Origin: an uncultured Polaribacter sp.
Lineage (GTDB): Bacteria; Bacteroidota; Bacteroidia; Flavobacteriales; Flavobacteriaceae
Direction of reading: 5' to 3'
Assembly (NCBI GenBank): GCA_937936695.1
Contig: CALHCK010000099.1
Coordinates: forward strand, 1-5,868
DNA: 5,868 nucleotides
Part shown: positions 1 to 4,714 of the stretch, piece after piece
Layout: every line of letters begins with the position of its first letter
How positions within the stretch are numbered: position 1 is the stretch's first letter
Notes under the pieces: generated by a model
Database searches by the model: none
The model's input: the letters and a program-made list of their open reading frames with translations, nothing else
Told to the model about the DNA's origin: nothing
Made by a program: the position numbers and the translations under genes

Positions 1-69
1 AAAAAAGCAATTACAGATATTCAAACAAATAAAGTAGAAGATCCTTACGGATGGAGAGTAATTATATAA
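1..69 (+). CDS. C-terminal end of an unidentified upstream gene (partial)
   Basis: The window opens in an open + strand frame. It reads 22 codons, ending in the peptide DPYGWRVII, and stops at TAA 67-69. A strong intrinsic terminator follows 19 nt later, which supports this as the true end of a transcribed gene. The gene begins outside the window, and the 22 residues are too few to assign a family. I see no repeat or signal in it. The terminator separates it from the next gene, so it probably does not share a transcript with 209-1090. Confidence 0.6.
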   Translation, partial: KKAITDIQTNKVEDPYGWRVII

Positions 70-88
70 TTACCTACATAAATAAACT

Positions 89-132
89 AAAAATCCTCAT
101 AGATGATATTAAATCTACGGGGATTTTTTTTT
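89..132 (+). terminator. Rho-independent terminator of the upstream gene
   Basis: The arms AAAAATCCTC (89-98) and GGGGATTTTT (119-128) pair over 10 bp, with one G-U. The hairpin continues inward as TAGAT (100-104) with ATCTA (113-117) around an 8-nt loop. The 3' arm runs into an uninterrupted T tract to 132. It lies 20 nt after the stop at 67-69. The A tract on the 5' side might also allow some termination in the opposite direction. Confidence 0.9.
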
Positions 133-152
133 GCTTTTAAACGATATTAATT

Positions 153-168
153 AATGTATTTATACATT
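153..168. promoter_or_regulatory. Inverted repeat AATGTA-TTTA-TACATT, candidate operator
   Basis: A perfect 6-bp inverted repeat with a 4-nt spacer lies 41 nt before the ATG at 209. Its core TGTATTTATACA (155-166) recurs nearly unchanged upstream of amtB, at 2197-2208 and 2219-2230. Just downstream are TTG at 175-177 and a poor -7 candidate TACCCTTT at 196-203. If these form the promoter, the repeat would sit just upstream of it, and the transcript would start almost at the ATG. Binding by a regulator is inference. The motif is AT-rich and could arise by chance. Confidence 0.3.
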
Positions 169-208
169 GATTTTTTGTAATTTACACACATATAATACCC
201 TTTAAGTT

Positions 209-1090
209 ATGATATATCTATTAAATAAATACATTCTTTTTACTGTTAACTTTTTCTTATTATTTTGTAGTAATCCTCACCCTGAAACAAAAAACAAAAA
301 CCAGCAACAAAGTTTTAATAGCTATTGGTACAGGGGTACTGCTGAAATTACATCTTTTCAACTCTCTCAAGTTAGATACGGAGAAGTTCACAAAGGAACT
401 GCTGTACATATTTTTGTTACTGAAAACTTTTTACCCAATAAACAAGTAAAAGCAGACCACAATAATGCTAAAAACATTCCTGTATTAAAACTAAACAGTG
501 TTAAAAAGTTTACCACAGGAATTTATCCATATTCTCTAATGACTAGTTCTTTTTCACCAATAGATACAAACAAAAAGGCTTTAAAAATTTCTTTTTCGGC
601 ACAAGAATGGTGTGGTAATACCTATGTGCAAGTAAACAATAAAAATAATTTTGACATAGAATCTCATTCTTATTTTGAAACCAATGCCGACAAGAAATTA
701 TCATTAAAAAAAGAAGTTTTAGAAGACGAAATCTGGAACTTGTTAAGAATTTCTCCTAAAAAACTACCAATTGGAAAAATGAACATAATACCTTCAATGG
801 AATTTTTAAGTTTGCATCATAAAAAAATTAAAGCCTACGAGGCCATTACGAAACTAGAAGAAAAAGACTCATTTTTCTATTACCAAATAGAATACCCTAA
901 TTTAAATAGAAAAATTACAATACAGTTTACTAATCAATTTCCGTACAACATACTAGGTTGGGAAGAAACACTTAATAGTTACGGTAAAAAATTAGTAACC
1001 AAAGCAACAAAAATAAAAACAATACAATCTGATTATTGGAACAAACACAAAGTAATACATGCTTCAGATAGAAAAAAACTAGGTCTTTAA
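209..1090 (+). CDS. Secreted or lipidated protein of unknown function (homologs often labelled 'septum formation inhibitor Maf')
   Basis: A 293-aa protein. Residues 1-20 form an N-terminal hydrophobic export signal ending in FFLLFC. Cys20 may be lipidated, but Phe at -1 is atypical for a lipobox, so a plain signal peptide or anchor is possible. An in-frame TAA at 203-205 makes ATG 209 the only plausible start that keeps this signal. The mature part begins near residue 38 with a WYRGTAEITSFQLSQVRYGE segment, has an EWCG motif at 133-136, and is rich in beta-strand-like stretches. From memory, this pattern (Y-W-Y-x-G-x-A-E near the start, then NIPVLKLN, EWCG, an IPS segment) belongs to a conserved Flavobacteriaceae family often labelled Maf. 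I see nothing of the cytoplasmic Maf nucleotide pyrophosphatase here, so I regard that name as a misnomer. The next gene starts 30 nt downstream, suggesting co-transcription. Function unknown. Confidence 0.85.
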   Translation: MIYLLNKYILFTVNFFLLFCSNPHPETKNKNQQQSFNSYWYRGTAEITSFQLSQVRYGEVHKGTAVHIFVTENFLPNKQVKADHNNAKNIPVLKLNSVKKFTTGIYPYSLMTSSFSPIDTNKKALKISFSAQEWCGNTYVQVNNKNNFDIESHSYFETNADKKLSLKKEVLEDEIWNLLRISPKKLPIGKMNIIPSMEFLSLHHKKIKAYEAITKLEEKDSFFYYQIEYPNLNRKITIQFTNQFPYNILGWEETLNSYGKKLVTKATKIKTIQSDYWNKHKVIHASDRKKLGL

Positions 1091-1120
1091 TTTTTTTTCA
1101 CCTTCATAAAAACACAATTC

Positions 1121-1630
1121 ATGAAATTACACTACTTTTTTACACTTATAGTACTATCATTATTTACTTCTTGCAATACATTAAAAACAACAACTAATCA
1201 AAAACAAAAAACTGTTATTAATGCTTTTGATTTTAAACAAAAAGAAAATGTTGTTCCGTTTTACAGAGAAAAAAAGAGAAAAACATTAGCATTAAATGCT
1301 GTAAAACATAAAGATAAATATACTGCGGCCACTACTGTTTTTAATGGCGAAAAAGGATGTTACAATTTGGCTTTAACTTCTTTAAAAGAAATAGACGGAG
1401 AGTCTAGCTATAAAATTATTGTTAACGGAAAATTAATACAACAATTACAAAACCCTGAAACAAAAATAGATTTTGAACCACACACTTTTACTGTAAAAAA
1501 TGTTCGTTTACAAAAAGGAACTACAATAGAAATTCAGTTTAATTCGCACTCTAACGGAAAAATACCAGAAAAAGGTGGTTTTGCATACTCTAGAGGAAGA
1601 TGGAGAAAAATAGAAATTATTTCTAAGTAA
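1121..1630 (+). CDS. Small lipoprotein with one carbohydrate-binding-like beta-sandwich module
   Basis: A 169-aa protein with a clear lipoprotein signal: positive start, hydrophobic core, then LFTSC with the acceptor Cys18. It is therefore expected to be lipid-anchored in the cell envelope. Residues 19-50 look like a flexible linker. Residues 55-167 read as a single module: VFNGEKGCYNLALTS (73-87), then DGESSYKIIVNGK (92-104), an NPET turn (111-114), NSHSNGKIPE (141-150) and a closing SRGRWRKIEI (158-167). This pattern (Gly-Tyr strand, D-G-E-S-x-Y, V-N-G, N-S-H-S-N-G-K, R-G-R-W-R) resembles modules I recall appended to bacterial carbohydrate-active enzymes. No catalytic domain is attached here. 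A sugar-binding or surface-scaffold role is inference. It lies 30 nt after the preceding gene and probably shares its transcript. Confidence 0.85.
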   Translation: MKLHYFFTLIVLSLFTSCNTLKTTTNQKQKTVINAFDFKQKENVVPFYREKKRKTLALNAVKHKDKYTAATTVFNGEKGCYNLALTSLKEIDGESSYKIIVNGKLIQQLQNPETKIDFEPHTFTVKNVRLQKGTTIEIQFNSHSNGKIPEKGGFAYSRGRWRKIEIISK

Positions 1631-1726
1631 AAATAATACCACTACCCCACTTAATTTGTTTCAATTATTTTTTTAATAGTTTCTTAATTTTTTTTTTGAA
1701 GAAACAAAATAAGTCTATAATATTAT

Positions 1727-1758
1727 TTCTTATCATGTATTTTCATATATGATAAGAA
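1727..1758. repeat. 14-bp hairpin with 4-nt loop, no T tract
   Basis: TTCTTATCATGTAT (1727-1740) pairs with ATATATGATAAGAA (1745-1758). There are 13 Watson-Crick pairs and one G-U (1737 with 1748), around the loop TTTC. The outer 10 bp are a perfect inverted repeat. Neither strand has a T run beyond the stem, so it is not a standard intrinsic terminator. It lies 97 nt after the stop of the lipoprotein gene. It could protect the 3' end of that transcript, act as a protein-binding palindrome, or belong to a dispersed repeat. Confidence 0.75.
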
Positions 1759-1940
1759 TATAAAATTCTATGAATAGACAATACTTTCATAATGATATTT
1801 TTTAATTTAAAAATCCATAAAACACATTAAACATAGTATTTTTCTTAACACATCTGATTACCACTTTATCATAAAAAGAATCAAAAAAACTCTTACAATC
1901 TAATAATCAATGTTTTAATCTGTTAAATATTTAGCTTTTT

Positions 1941-1971
1941 TTGTTAAACATTATTTTATTTGCTATTTTTA
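1941..1971 (+). promoter_or_regulatory. Bacteroidota-type promoter candidate for the amtB leader
   Basis: TTG at 1941-1943, the end of a T-rich run, fits the -33 element. After a 20-nt spacer comes TATTTTTA (1964-1971), one base away from the -7 consensus TAnnTTTG. Transcription would begin near 1977, giving amtB a leader of about 300 nt. TGTTAAA occurs at 1921-1927 and 1942-1948, 21 bp apart, and again at 1993-1999, so repeats flank the promoter. I found no equally good match closer to the amtB ATG. In such AT-rich DNA this call is only moderately safe. Confidence 0.4.
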
Positions 1972-1982
1972 CTTCAGATACT

Positions 1983-2078
1983 ATGAAAATAATGTTAAAC
2001 TATTATATAAAAATGTTTTTTTTAGTTTTTTCACTTTCAGAAATTGTACTAAATAAATTGTTTTTTTATCCCTCCTAA
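1983..2078 (+). CDS. Possible 31-codon leader ORF upstream of amtB
   Basis: ATG 1983 opens a frame of 31 codons (starting MKIMLNYY, with a hydrophobic middle MFFLVFSLS) and ends at TAA 2076-2078. It begins only a few bases after the start point predicted for the 1941-1971 promoter, and it is followed at once by a hairpin at 2081-2096. That placement resembles a leader peptide, and the composition could also suit a tiny membrane peptide. No ribosome-binding signal is evident, as is normal in this phylum. Phe and Leu are enriched simply because the DNA is T-rich. It may well be a chance ORF. Confidence 0.18.
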   Translation: MKIMLNYYIKMFFLVFSLSEIVLNKLFFYPS

Positions 2079-2080
2079 AC

Positions 2081-2135
2081 CTCTATAAACATAGAGTTAA
2101 TTAACATTATAGTTACTTATAATAACTTTTTTTTA
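2081..2135 (+). promoter_or_regulatory. Cluster of small hairpins in the amtB leader, one followed by a T run
   Basis: CTCTAT (2081-2086) and ATAGAG (2091-2096) form a 6-bp hairpin with loop AAAC, extendable by AA/TT across a bulged C. GTTAATTAAC (2096-2105) is a perfect palindrome. Two mutually exclusive stems follow. ATTATA (2106-2111) pairs with TATAAT (2118-2123), or AGTTA (2111-2115) pairs with TAACT (2123-2127), which runs into T's to 2134. The last resembles a weak terminator and the first an anti-terminator. The stems are short and AT-only in part, so this is suggestive only. Confidence 0.25.
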
Positions 2136-2196
2136 CAAAAAATTAATAATTAGTGTGACTAAGTTTCTATTACAGTGTCATATAAACCAAAACTAT

Positions 2197-2230
2197 GGTA
2201 TTTATACAGCTTTTTACTTGTATTAATACA
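2197..2230. promoter_or_regulatory. Paired TGTATTWATACA-like inverted repeats upstream of amtB
   Basis: GGTATTTATACA (2197-2208) and the perfect 12-bp palindrome TGTATTAATACA (2219-2230) begin 22 bp apart, two helical turns. They end 53 nt before the amtB ATG. The same core, TGTATTTATACA, stands at 155-166 before the other lipoprotein unit. Equal-phase spacing of near-identical dyads is typical of dimeric regulators. I cannot name the regulator. A TTG at 2218-2220 overlaps the second copy but lacks a good -7 partner. Confidence 0.35.
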
Positions 2231-2283
2231 TTTTATTTTAATCATTTATAATTCAAAATAACCAATAACTTAACTTAAAAAAA

Positions 2284-3549
2284 ATGGAATTATCAAATAT
2301 TGTTGACCTTTTATGGGTAATTATTGCAGGTATTTTAGTGTTCTTTATGCAAGCAGGATTCACTTTACTAGAAGCAGGTTACACCAGAGCTAAAAACATT
2401 GCTAATATCGCAATGAAAAATATTGTAGATTTATTTATTGGAGCTATAGCATTTTGGGCTGTTGGTTACTCTTTAATGTATGGTAATTCTGTAAGTGGTT
2501 TTTTTGGAGAAATAACTTTATTTTATATAGAACCAGGAGACATGCACAATCTTTTTTATCAGACTGTTTTCTGTGCAACTGCTGCAACTATAATTTCGGG
2601 TGCAATAGCAGAAAGAGCTAAATTTAGTACTTATGTAATTTTTACATTTGCGTTTACAACATTTATTTATCCAATAGCAGGGCACTGGATATGGCAAAGT
2701 GATGGTTGGTTAGCTCAAATGGGATTCATAGATTTTGCAGGATCTACAGCTGTTCATATAATGGGAGGATTTGCAGCACTAATATATGCATGGTTTTTAG
2801 GTGCTAGACATGGTAAATACAACGAAGATAAAACTACCAATGCTATACAAGGGCATAGTAAATTATTTGCTGTTTTAGGTGTTTTTATTCTTTGGATGGG
2901 ATGGTTTGGTTTTAATGCCGGATCTACACTTGCTATTACAGGAGAAAGTGCAATACAAGTTCCTTTAATTATTTTAAATACTAATTTATCTGCTGCCGCA
3001 GGAGGTATTGCTGCATTAACTATAGCTTGGATTAAATACAAAAAAGCAGATATAGAAGTAACTTTAAATGGTACTATTGCTGGTTTAGTAGGTATAACAG
3101 CTGGTTGTTCTGTTGTAGAACCTGCCGCTGCAATTGCAATAGGTGCTTTATGTGGAATTTTTACATCTTTATTTACTGAACTTGTAGAGAAAAAATTAAG
3201 AATAGATGATGTAGTTTCTTCTTTCTCTGTTCACGGAATTGCAGGTTTAATAGGTACTATTTTAGTAGGTTTCTTTGCTACAGAAAACGGTGTAATCTAC
3301 GGAGGTGGTTTTGATCAATTAAAAATACAAGCAATAGGTGCATTTAGTGTAGCTCTTTGGTCTATTGGTGTAACCGCTGTAATTGTTGGTATTTTAAAAT
3401 ATACTGTTGGATTAAGAGTTCCTTTAAACCATGAAATTGAAGGTTTAGATAATACAGAACACAATATAAACTTTGATAACAATCTTATAAGTGATGTTAA
3501 CGATATAACTGTAAAGGAAAATCAACCACAAGAAAATTTTAAAGAGTAA
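2284..3549 (+). CDS. amtB: Ammonium transporter, Amt/MEP/Rh family
   Basis: A 421-aa inner-membrane channel for ammonium uptake, full length for the family. It has about 11 hydrophobic segments, and the first (residues 9-29) starts almost at the N-terminus, without a cleavable signal. Family signatures are present: QAGFTLLEAGYTRAKN (23-38), SGAIAERAKF (105-114), DFAGSTAVHI (150-159), WFGFNAGS (207-214) and SVHGIAG (315-321). By comparison with E. coli AmtB, the twin pore histidines are His158 and His317, the substrate-site Asp is Asp150, the Ser of NAGS is Ser214, and the gate Phe are near Phe96 and Phe210, with Tyr92 in place of another. The C-terminal tail starts canonically (VGLRVP, EGLD at 386-389). 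The usual HGE-AY stretch, which docks PII protein, reads HNINFD, and about 25 extra Asn/Asp/Glu-rich residues follow. No glnK gene is adjacent. The A-rich stretch before the ATG replaces a Shine-Dalgarno site. A lipoprotein gene follows after 35 nt. Confidence 0.97.
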   Translation: MELSNIVDLLWVIIAGILVFFMQAGFTLLEAGYTRAKNIANIAMKNIVDLFIGAIAFWAVGYSLMYGNSVSGFFGEITLFYIEPGDMHNLFYQTVFCATAATIISGAIAERAKFSTYVIFTFAFTTFIYPIAGHWIWQSDGWLAQMGFIDFAGSTAVHIMGGFAALIYAWFLGARHGKYNEDKTTNAIQGHSKLFAVLGVFILWMGWFGFNAGSTLAITGESAIQVPLIILNTNLSAAAGGIAALTIAWIKYKKADIEVTLNGTIAGLVGITAGCSVVEPAAAIAIGALCGIFTSLFTELVEKKLRIDDVVSSFSVHGIAGLIGTILVGFFATENGVIYGGGFDQLKIQAIGAFSVALWSIGVTAVIVGILKYTVGLRVPLNHEIEGLDNTEHNINFDNNLISDVNDITVKENQPQENFKE

Positions 3550-3584
3550 TAATAACCCAACAAACAATAAAAATTAAAATAGAA

Positions 3585-4439
3585 ATGAAAACTACTAAAT
3601 TCATAGCAATAGCCCTCTTTACTTTTGTTTTAACAAGTTGCGACAAAAACATTAAAACCGCATCTATTAAAGACAATTCTAATAAAGTAGTGGTAAAAGA
3701 AGAAAAACACGACTACAGTGATATACCTTCTGCTAATTTATATAAACATACGGTAGCACATTATGATTTAGGTCAATTTAAAATTGGTGTAGAAAAACTT
3801 AAATACTTAATTAAAGATAGACCAGACTTAATAGATTCTTTGAACCTTAATACTCTAAAAGCAAAGTTTGATAGCAAATTAAAACTTATTAAGCAAAAAG
3901 AAGATTCTATTGCAGATTTAGAAAGAAAATTAAGAATGCCTAATGCAACAAAAAACATGCGTGTTGTAAAGAAGAAAGATTTTGATATTTATGTAGATAA
4001 TTCTTCTCCTAAATTTGATTCTAAAGAGACATTTCATATATACTATACTAAAAATAAATCTGGCGTTGTAGAGCTTCATTTAAAAATTAAGTACATAGAT
4101 ACTGACTGGTTAAATATTGAGAGTTTTATGGTAACAGTAGATCAATTAGACTATGATTTTTCTGGAGATGTTGTAAAAACCGAAACTCATGGTAAGAAAA
4201 AGTATAAAGAAGAAACTTTAGATAAAATTATAGATACAGAAAAGGAATTATTATTGCTAGAAACCATTGCTAACGGACAAACTGCAAAAGCTGTTTATAT
4301 TGGAAAATCTACATATAAAGAAAGAGAAATAACAAAACAACAACAAATTGCTTTTAGAAATGTTATTGACGCATATTTATTTACTATAAAACAAAATATG
4401 ACTCAATTAAAACAACATTATGCTAGTCAACTAAAGTAA
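3585..4439 (+). CDS. Lipoprotein of unknown function with coiled coil, downstream of amtB
   Basis: A 284-aa protein with a good lipoprotein signal, FVLTSC, and acceptor Cys19 followed by Asp. It is expected in the cell envelope. Residues 20-45 are a charged linker. Residues 47-85 look helical and resemble one TPR-like hairpin (AHYDLGQFKIGVEKLKYLI). Residues 89-118 are strongly heptad-like and probably a short coiled coil. From about 125 to 270 comes a second domain with alternating strands (FDIYVDN, FHIYYTK, VELHLKIKYIDTDWLNIESF), then a helix and ANGQTAKAVYIGKSTYKEREIT (229-250), and a final helix. I recall this strand-DW-strand, then A-N-x-x-x-A-K-x-x-x-x-G layout from uncharacterised bacterial proteins, but can give no family name. 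It starts 35 nt after amtB with no terminator between, so co-transcription is likely. A role in ammonium uptake is not shown. Confidence 0.85.
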   Translation: MKTTKFIAIALFTFVLTSCDKNIKTASIKDNSNKVVVKEEKHDYSDIPSANLYKHTVAHYDLGQFKIGVEKLKYLIKDRPDLIDSLNLNTLKAKFDSKLKLIKQKEDSIADLERKLRMPNATKNMRVVKKKDFDIYVDNSSPKFDSKETFHIYYTKNKSGVVELHLKIKYIDTDWLNIESFMVTVDQLDYDFSGDVVKTETHGKKKYKEETLDKIIDTEKELLLLETIANGQTAKAVYIGKSTYKEREITKQQQIAFRNVIDAYLFTIKQNMTQLKQHYASQLK

Positions 4440-4451
4440 CTGTAAATATTT

Positions 4452-4490
4452 TAGCCTTTGGGAAAAAGCATTACGATTGCTTAAAGGATA
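4452..4490 (+). repeat. Bulged hairpin after the amtB-lipoprotein unit
   Basis: CCTTT (4455-4459) pairs with AAAGG (4483-4487). AAGCA (4466-4470) pairs with TGCTT (4478-4482) around a 7-nt loop. GGGAAA (4460-4465) is left as a one-sided bulge. TA/TA can add two outer pairs across a G/A mismatch. It lies 15 nt after the lipoprotein stop and holds most of the G and C of this gap. No T run follows, so a classic terminator is unlikely. It may stabilise the 3' end of the transcript. Confidence 0.45.
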
Positions 4491-4540
4491 AAATAGGATT
4501 AAAAACTTTATAAGTTAAACAAATTAAAATAAAGGGAAAA

Positions 4541-4610
4541 TTAAAAATGCTATTTTAAATAGAAGTATTAAACACATTTTTTACTTATAAATTTAAAATA
4601 GCATTTTAAA
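4541..4610. repeat. Long inverted repeat: 17-bp perfect stem, 30-nt loop
   Basis: AAAATGCTATTTTAAAT (4544-4560) and ATTTAAAATAGCATTTT (4591-4607) are perfect reverse complements. Two more outer pairs (TT 4541-4542 with AA 4609-4610) form across one A-A mismatch. Inside, AAGTA (4563-4567) pairs with TACTT (4582-4586). No long T run follows, but the 3' arm ends in ATTTT, so it might end the amtB transcript in either direction. It could equally be a small nonautonomous repeat. I see no obvious target-site duplication or transposase. Confidence 0.7.
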
Positions 4611-4616
4611 AGTCTT

Positions 4617-4678
4617 GTTTAGGCAAACTACCTATTTAAAGTTAGTATATCAGACATTATACAAACACATTTAAATAG
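4617..4678. repeat. Two further hairpins before the 4715 gene
   Basis: GTTT (4617-4620) pairs with AAAC (4625-4628). Then CTATTTAAA (4632-4640) pairs perfectly with TTTAAATAG (4670-4678), enclosing a second stem, GTATA (4645-4649) with TATAC (4658-4662). TTTAAATAG also occurs at 4554-4562 in the preceding long hairpin, so 4632-4640 could pair with either copy. AAACACATTT is repeated at 4570-4579 and 4663-4672. This ends 36 nt before the ATG at 4715 and could lie in that gene's promoter or leader. I found no convincing -33/-7 pair here. Confidence 0.45.
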
Positions 4679-4714
4679 TTCTAAATTGACTAATTCTCTA
4701 TTAAAACAATAAAA

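Larger units (their letters stand above)
1631..2283. other. 653-nt gene-free region between the lipoprotein unit and amtB
   Basis: I see no convincing gene on either strand; only very short frames are open. The region is extremely AT-rich. It contains a 7-bp inverted repeat, GTTTCTT (1679-1685) with AAGAAAC (1699-1705), whose loop includes a T10 run (1688-1697). It also holds the 14-bp hairpin at 1727-1758, the promoter candidate at 1941-1971, a possible 31-codon ORF at 1983-2078, small hairpins at 2081-2127, and the paired inverted repeats at 2197-2230. No textbook terminator closes the 1121-1630 gene. The length is much more than a simple promoter needs and suggests a long regulated leader for amtB, or decayed sequence. 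Confidence 0.7.

Noticed and set aside
1070..1099. Possible terminator at the 3' end of the 209 gene (A7 ... T8)
   Set aside because: The only pairing is A's with T's across a loop, without a GC core. The next gene starts 30 nt later, so an operon is more likely.
1735..1794. Very short - strand ORF (about 15 codons, MKVLSIHR...)
   Set aside because: Too short, no promoter or conserved feature, overlaps the hairpin at 1727-1758.
2070..2076. CCCTCCT, resembling the 16S anti-Shine-Dalgarno core, in the amtB leader
   Set aside because: No AGGAGG-type site nearby that it could mask, and the phylum rarely uses such sites; probably chance.
2754..3041. 95-codon open frame on the - strand inside amtB
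   Set aside because: It lies wholly within the well-supported ammonium transporter and its translation shows no family features; it is a shadow frame.
3773..3958. 61-codon open frame on the - strand inside the 3585 lipoprotein gene
   Set aside because: Antisense to a supported CDS, with no plausible signal or neighbours; a shadow frame.
4541..4678. Insertion sequence or CRISPR-like array
   Set aside because: There is no transposase, no clear target duplication, and repeats are neither evenly spaced nor identical enough for CRISPR.
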